From: an uncultured Lachnospiraceae bacterium
GTDB lineage: Bacteria; Bacillota; Clostridia; Lachnospirales; Lachnospiraceae
Assembly (NCBI GenBank): GCA_910588295.1
Contig: CAJUQO010000051.1
Coordinates: 1-25,096, forward strand
Direction of reading: 5' to 3'
Length of the DNA: 25,096 nt
Shown here piece by piece: positions 1 through 8,400 of the stretch (position 1 is the stretch's first letter; each line of letters opens with the position of its first letter). Below the pieces are notes generated by a model. That model ran no database searches and had not been told where the DNA came from. It saw only the letters and a program-made list of their open reading frames with translations. Both the position numbers and the translations under genes were made by a program.

Positions 1-1
1 A

Positions 2-228
2 ATTCCTAAAAAAAGCAAGCGCCTTCTTTGCGAAGAACCTGAAGTGATCCGTTACTTTTACATGGAGCAGAACCGCCCCAGATATCGGATTGCGAGGATG
101 CGCAGTGGCTTAAGGTTTCAAAAAGCGGTTATTATGCGTGGCGGAAACGTTCCAAAAGCCGGCGCTGTATAGAGAATGAAACTCTTCTGGAAGAGATCAT
201 ACAGATTCACGATGCATCACGAAACACG
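2..228 (+). pseudogene. IS3-family transposase (OrfB) fragment, frameshifted
   Basis: Two reading frames give consecutive pieces of an IS3/IS150-type transposase N-terminal region. Positions 2-112 read ..EEPEVIRYFYMEQNRPRYRI.., and positions 115-228 continue in another frame as VSKSGYYAWRKRSKSRR..ENETLLEEI..IHDASRNT. The join near 110-114 (gcttaaggtttca) looks like a one-base loss from a sequence reading ALKVSKSGYYAW. Similarity stops after the IHDASR motif, so the integrase core with its DDE residues is absent and the element is dead. The 5' end runs off the window. The family call rests on remembered consensus, not on a search. It marks old mobile-element activity on the flank of the pilus locus. 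Confidence 0.7.
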
Positions 229-562
229 TTGATGGAGATGGAGCATAAAAGGATACGCATTGCTGACTTTAGGTGGATTTTTCTGGCGGACGCCATTGGA
301 ATTGTGGGTGCAGTGATGTCTTTTGGCATAAGAAATTTATATTGCGGGATATGATATCTGATGTTATTATAAGTAACAAGAAAGGCAGATAGAATTAATA
401 AATACTGCCACCGTGGGCAAAACAAGAAATCACAGATTTACCAGGGGAGGCAATGAGGGATCACACCTTCAAGGTCTCTTCTTATTTTCCTTTTGGATAT
501 CTGGCATAGCGACAGGAGAGAGTGAAAAACATATGAGTAAGGCGAACAGAGGGAATGTATGT
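229..562. other. Intergenic stretch, nothing recognisable
   Basis: AT-rich sequence between the transposase remnant and tmk. Short open frames on both strands have no ribosome site and resemble no family I know. An aggagag stretch near 514-520 could serve an alternative tmk start at 533. Confidence 0.5.
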
Positions 563-1186
563 ATGAGCAAGGGGAAATTTATCGCTTTTGAAGGGATTGA
601 CGGAAGCGGAAAGAGTACGCAGGTTAAAATACTGAATGAGAGAATGAAAAAGGAAGGGAACTATTGTTATGTGACTATGGAACCCACAGATTCTCCCATT
701 GGATCGCTGATCCATCAGATCATGACGGGCCGGATAAAAGCGGATAACAGGACAATTGCCGCATTATTTGTTGCAGACAGGCTGGATCACCTGTTGAACG
801 ATCTGAATGGAATTGTAAATAAGGTCAATGAAGGCATCACGGTAATCACCGACAGGTATTATTTTTCCTCTTATGCCTATCATAGCGTGGATATGTCTAT
901 GGACTGGGTGATCAAGGCAAATGAGCAGAGCAGTAATATTTTGCGCCCGACAGTAACAGTATTTATTGATACGGATCCTGATATAGCCATTGAAAGGATT
1001 GCAAAAAACAGGTTTCACCAGGAGTTGTTTGAAAAGAAATCCCGCCTGATGAAAGTCCGTGAAAAATATTTTGAGGCATTTGAAAAATTAGGAAAAGTAG
1101 AGCAGATCGTCGTTGTGGATGGCAATAGAGATGAACAGAAAATAGCGGCGGATATATGGGAAAAAATAAAGCCTTTTTTACAATGA
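563..1186 (+). CDS. tmk: Thymidylate kinase (dTMP kinase)
   Basis: This enzyme phosphorylates dTMP to dTDP with ATP in the cytoplasm, an essential step in dTTP synthesis. The product is 207 residues, normal for the family. Visible motifs are the P-loop FEGIDGSGKST (residues 9-19), EPTDSPIG in the dTMP-binding region (about 40-47), the DRY motif followed by SSYAY (97-105), and FIDTDPDIAIERI (134-146) before the LID region. The frame is open upstream to 413. ATG 563 was chosen because it begins directly before the conserved KGKFIAFEG strand and has agaggga 8 bases upstream; ATG 533 is the alternative. Base composition is AT-richer than the pilus genes. It is a housekeeping gene with no evident link to the pilus. 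A nucleoside-kinase paralogue remains possible. Confidence 0.9.
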   Translation: MSKGKFIAFEGIDGSGKSTQVKILNERMKKEGNYCYVTMEPTDSPIGSLIHQIMTGRIKADNRTIAALFVADRLDHLLNDLNGIVNKVNEGITVITDRYYFSSYAYHSVDMSMDWVIKANEQSSNILRPTVTVFIDTDPDIAIERIAKNRFHQELFEKKSRLMKVREKYFEAFEKLGKVEQIVVVDGNRDEQKIAADIWEKIKPFLQ

Positions 1187-1194
1187 CGTGTTGC

Positions 1195-1543
1195 CGTATC
1201 CGACAGGAGGGCAGGCGCTATTCAGACAATTGACAATGTAGCTGCGGCGGCAGCGGAAAAACCCTTTTTCCAGTGAAAAGATTCCTCACATTTTGAAAAA
1301 AGTTCCCGGATCGCTATGGTCTTGCCGTCGGACAGACAGACAAGAGCCTGCTTGTTCTGTGCCTCAAGATAATCAACATCGTCTACTACAATTTTACAAA
1401 ATCCACTGTTTGTCTGCTCCGTAAAAAGATTTTGGGGCGGCGTAACTGTATGGAGGCGGAGAGAAAGATTCAGCCCACTGTTCTAACAGTGGGCTGAGAG
1501 CGTCCATAAATGGCTTTTCATCATCACAAATCGCTATTTTCAT
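1195..1543 (-). pseudogene. Decayed LytTR response regulator
   Basis: On the minus strand ATG 1543 opens a receiver domain, MKIAICDDEKPFMDALSPLLEQWAES, which loses frame after about 30 residues. The central receiver with its phospho-accepting Asp is missing. Further on, VDDVDYLEAQNK..LVCLSDGKTIAIRELFSKCEESF is clearly the start of a LytTR DNA-binding domain. One more frame change is needed to continue into FFRCRRSYIVN, the LytTR signature, at about 1225-1260. So there is one internal deletion and at least two frame breaks. The 3' boundary is approximate. It follows the kinase remnant (1552-1797) with the usual kinase-then-regulator order, so the two were once an operon. Confidence 0.8.
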
Positions 1544-1551
1544 AATTCCCC

Positions 1552-1797
1552 CTAAACGATAATACGTAAAACGAATAATTGATCGCAGATGGAGAACTGA
1601 CATTGCCCGTTTAATTGCTCTACGTAGTATACAATACTTTTTACGCCAATGCCATGCCCTTTTTTATCAGAAGTCGAAATACCGTTGACAGATTTTGGGA
1701 TATGTACAACCGGATTTTCAATTTGGAGCAGAATGTGATCCTCTTTTTGGAAAATAGTTAGACGGATCCATGGTTTTTCAGCGTCCGTTTCTTCCAT
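1552..1797 (-). pseudogene. GHKL sensor kinase, C-terminal fragment
   Basis: An 81-codon minus-strand frame that encodes only the end of a GHKL-type ATPase domain: PWIRLTIFQKEDHILLQIENP, then SDKKGHGIGVKSIVYYVEQLNGQ containing the G-box. The membrane part, the phosphorylatable His and the N-box are absent. In-frame stops lie shortly upstream of ATG 1797, and no ribosome site is obvious. I read it as the remnant of an AgrC/VirS-like kinase paired with the decayed regulator at 1195-1543. A short expressed protein is possible but unlikely. Confidence 0.75.
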
Positions 1798-1852
1798 ATC
1801 CGTCTGTTTATGCCCTCTTTATTATATAATACTTGGCTTAATTTGTGTCACC

Positions 1853-1882
1853 ATTTACCTGACAGGATGTAAATATACCTGA
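1853..1882. promoter_or_regulatory. Direct repeat spaced two helical turns apart
   Basis: The ten bases at 1853-1862 (atttacctga) recur at 1873-1882 (atatacctga), 9 of 10 identical and 20 bp apart start to start. LytTR-type regulators commonly bind pairs of about 9-bp direct repeats on one DNA face, so this could be an operator. It lies between the decayed minus-strand pair and the intact plus-strand regulator. Regulator binding is inference. Confidence 0.25.
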
Positions 1883-2047
1883 TTTACCGTTGGCACCATA
1901 TATTTGCAGTTCACGCAAAACCAAAAGGCAGTCAAAAAAGTGTGATATAGTAAAGTAAACGACTACCGGGGTGATACTTTGTCGGCCGGATATGATAAGT
2001 AAAATTGATTAAATGGGATAATAACTTAATTAAAATACATAACTTAC

Positions 2048-2075
2048 TTGTACAATTTTCATAAAATGATATACT
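2048..2075 (+). promoter_or_regulatory. Candidate sigma-A promoter for the two-component genes
   Basis: TTGTAC (2048-2053) and TATACT (2070-2075) are separated by 16 bp in an AT-rich stretch. They lie 32 bp before the regulator's GTG. The -10 box is good and the -35 box matches only in its TTG. TTGTACAA here is also a small palindrome. Confidence 0.45.
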
Positions 2076-2107
2076 ATACATAAAAGCGTGGAAGTGAGGG
2101 AAAAGAT

Positions 2108-2836
2108 GTGTATCAAGTGGCGATTTGTGATGATGAGGAAACAGAGATTGCAAAGATCCGGCGCTGTCTGTCGGACTGGCAGATCAGACATCCGGATTAT
2201 GTGCTGGAGATGGAATGCTTTACAAGCGTAAAAAATTTGATTGGCCTGTTTCGGGAGGGCAGATATGCACCAGATGTACTGTTTCTGGATGTATATCTGC
2301 CCGAGGTGTCTGGTATTGCTGTGGCCAGGGACATTCGAGATATGGGTTATAAGGGAGAAATTGTATTCATTACTACATCCCAGGAGCATGCCCTGGAAGC
2401 GTTTGGCGTGAATGCGCTGCAGTATCTGGTTAAGCCGGTAGAGACACAGCGGCTGTTATTGGTGCTGGATACGCTGTTTGTGAGTGGGAGGAAAAAGCGA
2501 AGGGATTGCATACTTCTCCGCATTGACGGCCGGGTGTGTCGGGTATCCGTGGACGATATCGTGTATTGCGAGGCACAGGGCAAGAATCAGTGTCTGCATC
2601 TTTTACACGATGTCCGTCAGCAGCTTCATATGAGTATGCTGGAGATTTATGGGATGCTGTCCGACTGGCAGGAATTTGTCCGGGTTGGAGTATCTTACAT
2701 TGTTAATCTGGATCATGTGGACAGCCTGAATGCGCAGCAAGTATGCCTAGATAACGGCGAGAACATTTTTTTGCCGAGAGGAGCCTATCAGCCCCTGCGG
2801 GAACAGTATTTTCATTATTATTGTGAAAGTATTTGA
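2108..2836 (+). CDS. LytTR-family response regulator (AgrA/ComE-like)
   Basis: A cytoplasmic two-component regulator of 242 residues, the standard size for this class. The receiver occupies residues 1-120: acidic pocket CDDE (7-10), phospho-acceptor Asp61 in FLDVYLPEVSG, Thr90 in FITTS, and Lys109 in YLVKP. The LytTR DNA-binding domain covers about 133-240, with IVYCEAQGKNQ and VRVGVSYIVNLDHVDSL in place of the usual FxRxHRSYIVN. Start: GTG 2108, with gaagtgaggg just upstream; the neighbouring ATG at 2106 is out of frame. The sensor kinase gene begins about 140 bp downstream. The pair lies immediately ahead of pilT, so control of pilus genes is a reasonable inference. No target site is proven. 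Confidence 0.92.
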   Translation: MYQVAICDDEETEIAKIRRCLSDWQIRHPDYVLEMECFTSVKNLIGLFREGRYAPDVLFLDVYLPEVSGIAVARDIRDMGYKGEIVFITTSQEHALEAFGVNALQYLVKPVETQRLLLVLDTLFVSGRKKRRDCILLRIDGRVCRVSVDDIVYCEAQGKNQCLHLLHDVRQQLHMSMLEIYGMLSDWQEFVRVGVSYIVNLDHVDSLNAQQVCLDNGENIFLPRGAYQPLREQYFHYYCESI

Positions 2837-2948
2837 AAGGGTATGGCGTATCAAATTCGAGGCTGACGCCGCTGTTCTTCCCAATACAAAACGTTCCCCT
2901 AAAAATGCGATCCATTCCCAGAGTATTATTTAAAAAATGAAATTTTGC

Positions 2949-2954
2949 TATAAT
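2949..2954 (+). promoter_or_regulatory. Possible -10 box before the kinase gene
   Basis: A perfect TATAAT 22 bp before ATG 2976. The -35 region at the right distance (ttattt, about 2926) is poor. If used, transcription would start near 2961, which excludes the upstream ATG at 2937 and favours 2976 as the kinase start. Confidence 0.3.
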
Positions 2955-2975
2955 ACACTATATATTGGGGAACAC

Positions 2976-4310
2976 ATGAACGGTGGAATACAGCAGAATT
3001 TGGACTGGAGAAAGAGTATGTTGGGTGGTTCGTTTTGGGTGTCCATGCTTCGCAACGGGATAGGCGCTTGGCTGATGCTGTCGGTTTTTTTGATGCTGGA
3101 TAGGCCAAGGCTTTCCATGAAAAAGACGGTTCTGTGTTATGTACTGTTTGGTCTGTTGCTGGTAGTTGCTTTCAGCGCCTGGTATGTGGCTGACCAGGAC
3201 AGCTTTGTACGGTTTGCCGGCCTGCTGGCTTTTCCGCTGATAGGGATTTTCTGTGCGCTGCATTCAGGGGATGGTTTGAATATGTCCCTGTATAAAATAT
3301 CGCTGGCGTTTTATCTCTTGGCTGTGTGCGTTTTTTGCGGAGTAGATCTTTCCAGATGGCTGTTCGGCGGAAATATGTGGGCAGATATCATCATCCGTTT
3401 CCTGGTTATGGGAATGATTCTGTTTGGCGTCAAACGGTTTCAGTCGTTCTATCTAAATAATCTGGATTTCCTGCGGGATGAGATGGATCTGTTAAGTGTG
3501 GTTACCCTGACGGTATCCTTTATGTTGGCGGCTCTGGTGGCCTATCTGCCATCGAATCGCTTCTTTTCCGTGTACAATATGCTGCGTATGCTGGCGATCC
3601 TGTTTATGGCGGGACTGATCCAGTATCTCAGCTTTCATCTGTACATCCATCTGGGATGGATGCATAGCTATCAGGCGGAGAAACAGCTTTTGGAAATGAA
3701 CGAGCATTTCCTGCTCCGCCAGCTGGAGCAGGAGCGGAAAGCCCAGGAGGAAGCAGCCAGGATCCGCCATGATGTGCGGCATCACTGTATGGTGCTGGGG
3801 GAATACATAAAGAAGGGGGAGACAGAAAAGGCGCTTTCTTATCTGCAACAGTATGTCGTTGACGCGGAGGGCACGGCGCCGAGGCGTATCTGTGATAACA
3901 GTTCTGTGAACGGGATACTTTCGGCATATGCGGGCCATGCCGCCAGGGAAAAGATCCGGGTGGACATGGATGTGGCAGTGGAAGAACATCTGCCGGTTAG
4001 GGATATTGACCTGGTGGCCATTCTCGCCAATATTTTTGAAAATGCCATCCAGGGCTGCTGTTCTTCCGGGAAGGAGAAACGGGAGATCCAGATACGTATG
4101 ACCCGGAAAGGACATAAGATTGTCATTCAGTGCCGCAATACCAGCGCGGAAAATATTCATTTCTATAATGGCTTGCCGCAGGCGGAACGGGGCGGCAGCG
4201 TGGGAATATCCAGTATTGTAAAGACAGCGGCCCGATATGAGGGGGAGACGGATTTTTTGCTGGAAAATGGTATGTTTGTCGCCAGGGTGCTTTTGAATCT
4301 GGCAGAATGA
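2976..4310 (+). CDS. Membrane sensor histidine kinase, GHKL type (AgrC/ComD-like)
   Basis: The N-terminal half has about six hydrophobic segments (first near VSMLRNGIGAWLMLSVFLML, last near MLRMLAILFMAGLIQYLSF), typical of peptide-sensing kinases. A coiled linker (LLRQLEQERKAQEEAARI) leads to the H-box IRHDVRHHCMVLGEY, whose His265 (this start) is the likely phospho-acceptor. The N-box is NIFENAI (352-358) and the G-box GGSVGISSI (406-414). The protein is 444 residues from ATG 2976, chosen because ggggaa lies 5-6 bases upstream. ATG 2937 has no ribosome site, and ATG 3018 with ggagaaag upstream is a real alternative. It is expected to phosphorylate the regulator encoded just upstream. No agrD-like peptide gene is visible nearby, so the signal is unknown. 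Confidence 0.88.
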   Translation: MNGGIQQNLDWRKSMLGGSFWVSMLRNGIGAWLMLSVFLMLDRPRLSMKKTVLCYVLFGLLLVVAFSAWYVADQDSFVRFAGLLAFPLIGIFCALHSGDGLNMSLYKISLAFYLLAVCVFCGVDLSRWLFGGNMWADIIIRFLVMGMILFGVKRFQSFYLNNLDFLRDEMDLLSVVTLTVSFMLAALVAYLPSNRFFSVYNMLRMLAILFMAGLIQYLSFHLYIHLGWMHSYQAEKQLLEMNEHFLLRQLEQERKAQEEAARIRHDVRHHCMVLGEYIKKGETEKALSYLQQYVVDAEGTAPRRICDNSSVNGILSAYAGHAAREKIRVDMDVAVEEHLPVRDIDLVAILANIFENAIQGCCSSGKEKREIQIRMTRKGHKIVIQCRNTSAENIHFYNGLPQAERGGSVGISSIVKTAARYEGETDFLLENGMFVARVLLNLAE

Positions 4311-4367
4311 CGGAAGGCTCATGCCATATTCAAATAAAGAAGAAAAAATTTTGAGGAAGGTAAGAAT

Positions 4368-5420
4368 ATGATTAATATAGAGGAAATTTTGACGAAGGCA
4401 GCGGCTATGGGAGCCAGCGACGTGCATCTGACCGTGGGGCTTCCGCCGAAGGTCAGGGTCAACGGGAATCTGGTTTCCATGCAGTATCCGGAGCTTACGG
4501 CGGAGGATACAATGAAAGCCGCCTCCCATGTCATGAACCGTAACCAGCTGGAGCGGCTGCAGACGCAGGGCGAATACGACCTGGCTTACGCCATACCGGG
4601 GCAGGGCAGGTACAGGGTAAACGCATTTATGCAGAGGGGAGCCGCAGCTTTGGCTTTCCGTTTGGTGGCGGCCCAGGTGCCCTCCCCTGAGACGCTGGGT
4701 GTGCCCGCATCCATCATTGACCTCTATCAGCGAAAGAGAGGGCTGGTGCTGGTGACAGGCCCCACGGGAAGCGGTAAATCCACCACCCTGGCGGCTATCA
4801 TTGACAAGGTGAACCAGCACAGGGATGCCCATATCATCACGCTGGAGGATCCCATTGAGTACAATCATCCTCACAAGATGTCCATGGTAAACCAGAGGGA
4901 GATCGGCATCGATACGAAAAGCTATGCCAACGCTCTGCGGGCAGCTCTGCGGGAAGATCCCGATGTGATTCTGGTGGGGGAGATGCGGGATTATGAGACA
5001 ATCAGCGTGGCCGTTACCGCGGCAGAGACGGGACATTTAGTGTTATCCACATTACATACCATAGGGGCGGCCAGCACAGTAGACCGTGTCATAGACGTGT
5101 TCCCGCCCCACCAGCAGCAGCAGATCCGGGTGCAGCTTGCCAATGTGCTGGAGGCGATCATTTCCCAGCAGCTTATTCCCAGGGTAGACGGCGGCGGGCG
5201 GGTCGCGGCCTTTGAGGTGCTACATGCCAACACGGCCATACGGAACCTGATCCGGGAGGGGAAATCCCATCAGATCGCCAACATCATGCAGACTAGCCGC
5301 AGACTGGGCATGATCACCATGGACGACGCCATTGTTCAGCTCGTCCGGGACGGGAAGATCAACCGCCAGATGGCGGTGGCCTTTGCCCAGGATCCGGATT
5401 CGATAGAGAATAAATTCTAA
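4368..5420 (+). CDS. pilT: Type IV pilus retraction ATPase PilT
   Basis: A 350-residue cytoplasmic hexameric ATPase that depolymerises pili and so drives twitching and retraction. Motifs in order: N-terminal SDVHLTVGLPPKVRVNG (17-33), Walker A GPTGSGKSTT (131-140), Asp box TLEDPIEY (158-165), Walker B VILVGEMRD (200-208), His box GHLVLSTLHT (222-231) and AIRNLIREGK (290-299). The last is the PilT signature that separates it from PilB. Length is typical. ATG 4368 has gaggaagg 7 bases upstream. It lies 57 bp after the kinase gene and 55 bp before the giant pilin gene, so it may be transcribed with either. It is separated from pilB, which closes the operon 18 kb away. Confidence 0.96.
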   Translation: MINIEEILTKAAAMGASDVHLTVGLPPKVRVNGNLVSMQYPELTAEDTMKAASHVMNRNQLERLQTQGEYDLAYAIPGQGRYRVNAFMQRGAAALAFRLVAAQVPSPETLGVPASIIDLYQRKRGLVLVTGPTGSGKSTTLAAIIDKVNQHRDAHIITLEDPIEYNHPHKMSMVNQREIGIDTKSYANALRAALREDPDVILVGEMRDYETISVAVTAAETGHLVLSTLHTIGAASTVDRVIDVFPPHQQQQIRVQLANVLEAIISQQLIPRVDGGGRVAAFEVLHANTAIRNLIREGKSHQIANIMQTSRRLGMITMDDAIVQLVRDGKINRQMAVAFAQDPDSIENKF

Positions 5421-5475
5421 TTTGTTTTGCCGCAGCGTGTTTTTGACAACGAGTTCTTTTCGTGAGAGGGATATT

Positions 5476-8400
5476 ATGAAGAAATACCGAAAAAATGGAT
5501 TCACATTGGTGGAGTTGGTCGTCGTACTGGCGATTGTGGGTATTCTGGCGGTTGCCGGAATATTTTCCGCCGGACATTTTATCAAATTAGCGGAGTTTCG
5601 AAAAAATGAAGAAAATGCCAAGACAGCTTTTCTTGCCGCGGAATCTACGCTGACCTGGTATCGCTCCTCGGGAGAATGGGACGCTTTCCGGGAAAAAGTG
5701 ATGACGGAAGGAACGCGCAACGATACATTTGACGCGGACGATGAGAAAAGCGGCCGCATTTATGCTGTGACGATCAATGATACCGGCAGGGGGGCTGTGC
5801 AGTCGGCTTCCGACGGGCTGGCCAGGAGGCTGTTGGAGGGAGGCGCTTACAGCGGAGACTTTTTTGACGCGGCCATTGCCATTGAGGTCGATGTGGAGAC
5901 AGGAAAGGTGTACGCTGCTTTTTACGGCACCCGCTGCCATACGCTGGCTTACGACGGGACGAATACAAACGGTGTGCTGAACATCAGCGCCCAGGATACT
6001 GCCCGTACATATGAAGAACGGCGGGAACATCTGCTGGGCTATTATGCCGCAGATCTTGTCAATGTGGTGGCTTTGAAGCCCGTCCGGCTGAAAGTGACGA
6101 CGATCAGCCTGATAAACAGCGAGACACTGTCTCTGAACTGGACCAGCAATTCCAGACATGACAATCTAGATGTGAAGTTTGCGATCAGCTTTTATGATAA
6201 GAATACAAATAAGGAACTGTTTTCCACAGAGGTCGGGCAGGCGCAGAGGGAGGCATTGAAGACAGGCAGCCAGACGGTGAATCTGAATCTGACAGTGCCC
6301 GGCGCCGCCGGCGCTCAGGAGATCGGAACATGGGTATTTCCCCTGAACTACCAGGGGGGAGCGGACGGTTCCGGCGGCAGGTATTCCCTGGCGCTGGACG
6401 GTATGATGACGGCGGAGCTGATGGAGGTGATCGAAAGCCGCAATGATTTGAACGGAATAGATGCCGGTCAGATTCTGCAGCAATACAGTACCAGCATTAC
6501 GAGATTGGGAGACAAAGTCGCTGCGTTGAAAGCTCCCCGGGATATCTATGCAAAAATAACAGTGGAGCCGGATTACACATACGCCACAGAAGGAACATTT
6601 ACAGAATACAGGGCCAGCGGCGAGGCGGTTTCCAATATAGAGAATACGCTTTATGCCAGCGCCGCGGAGAACGGCGCCAAGCTGGATGCTAAGATCAGCA
6701 AATTCCGCCATCTTTCCAACATACGTTATTATGATCAGCGCAAAGCGGCAGAGTTTACACTGGCCGACGAGAATATGGACTGGACCGCCGCGGGGACAGG
6801 GATGTATGGACTGGCCGTGGATGACGGTACAGGCGCTCTCCGAAGCCTTACATGGCAGGCTGTGGCCCAGGAAAGCGGCCAGGCCCTGGATTTCCCCTCC
6901 GTAGAAATGCTGCCCGCCGGGCATACATTCAAGGGGGAAGGTGCGTCTGCGTCGATCTCCAATCTGAAACTGGGGGCGGATTCCGTGCCGAAGGACGCGC
7001 AGGTTGACACGCTCTATACCACAGACGAGGAGAAGAAAAACCACCGGACGCAGTATATCGGCCTGTTCTGCGAGACAGAGGGCACGGTTCAGGATATCAC
7101 TTTCTCCAATCCAAGCCTTGTTCTGGTGGGCGGGGATGCTCTGGGGGCGACGCAGGAGTTTGAAAACATATACGGCGCAGGTGTTCTGAGCGGTAGAAGC
7201 CAAGGCGTGCTGAAAAATATTTCCGTCAGGACGACGGAAAAAGATCGCCAGATCGTTACGGTGAATATCAAAAACAGAGCGGCGAGCAATACAGAGCCGG
7301 CGGCTATAGGCGGTCTGGTTGGCCTGGTCGCAGGGAAAGATGAAACGACTGGCGAGTTAGTCCGTTTGAACAGTTTTTTCAAAGAAGGTGCATGGGCTAT
7401 TAATAAGCCCGAACTGAGCGGATTAACCGTGGAGGGGGCAGTCACAGGCGTTCTGCCGGATGTTAATGGAAATAAGGACTGGGAATTTGCTGCCAGCACT
7501 TACTGGCGCGGCGTGGGCGGTATCTTTGGCCATGTGCAAATTGGCCGGGGAACGGATGCGGTGGGTCTGACAAATGATAAAATACAGATTGTGGCTTGCC
7601 GGAATCATGCCGGCGTGACGGGAAATATGCTTACCGGCGGTATTGTCGGGTCTGTGAGGGATGCTGCCGGCACGGCTACCGAATGGACTGGACTGGGAGA
7701 AGAGAATGCAAGTATACGCGATTGCGGTAATGACGGCCTGGTGCTTTGCTCGTCTAGTCCCGAGAACCCGGACAATACCCTGGAGGGCCGGTATTTCGGC
7801 GGAATCACAGGCTATGGTTATTCGACCTATATCTATAAATCTGTCAGCGCGTCCGGCCGGGCCGGGGGCTACAGTTATAGCGCCGGGCAGAAAGATACAG
7901 TGCTCAAAGGCCGTTACGTAGGCGGAATCATCGGTTATGGCGGTAACAGCAGTCTGGCCGGATGCAGTACGGAGAAAGACGGCTATGTGCTGGGGAATGA
8001 CTATGTAGGCGGTATCGCGGGCGGTATGGAGAAGGATGCCGCGACGGCTATCCAGGGCGCCGCGGACGCCATTGTGACTACCAATGGCAGCAATGTAATC
8101 GGAAACGATTATGTGGGCGGCATCCTGGGTGAAAACGGAGGTGCAGGGTCATCGGAAACGTCGGTGACGAATTGTGTTAATAATGGCATAGTGGCAGGAT
8201 ATGGTAAGTTCATCGGCGGCATTGTAGGCTATAACGGCCAAAGGGGCGCCATCCTGAATTGCGCCAGCAATCTTCCCGACCATAATGGGTCTCTGCTGAA
8301 AACCATTGTAGAGGACTGGGAAGCGAAAGGCGACTGCGTCGGAGGATTAGCTGGTTACAACAATGGCCGTATAGAATTCAAGAGTGACAACAATCTTGCG

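Noticed and set aside
207..425. Minus-strand 72-codon frame near the left end
   Set aside because: No start signals and no family resemblance. It partly overlaps the transposase remnant.
3492..5036. Long open frame on the minus strand (514 codons) opposite the kinase and pilT genes
   Set aside because: It is antisense to two clear genes, is rich in His/Gln/Arg/Pro as expected for a shadow frame, and has no recognisable motif. The similar frames of about 500 codons at 18795-20363 and 20789-22300 (minus) were rejected for the same reason.
5422..5475. TTG at 5422 as start of the giant gene
   Set aside because: It overlaps nothing useful, has no ribosome site, and would put 18 extra residues before a complete prepilin leader. 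ATG 5476 has a good site.
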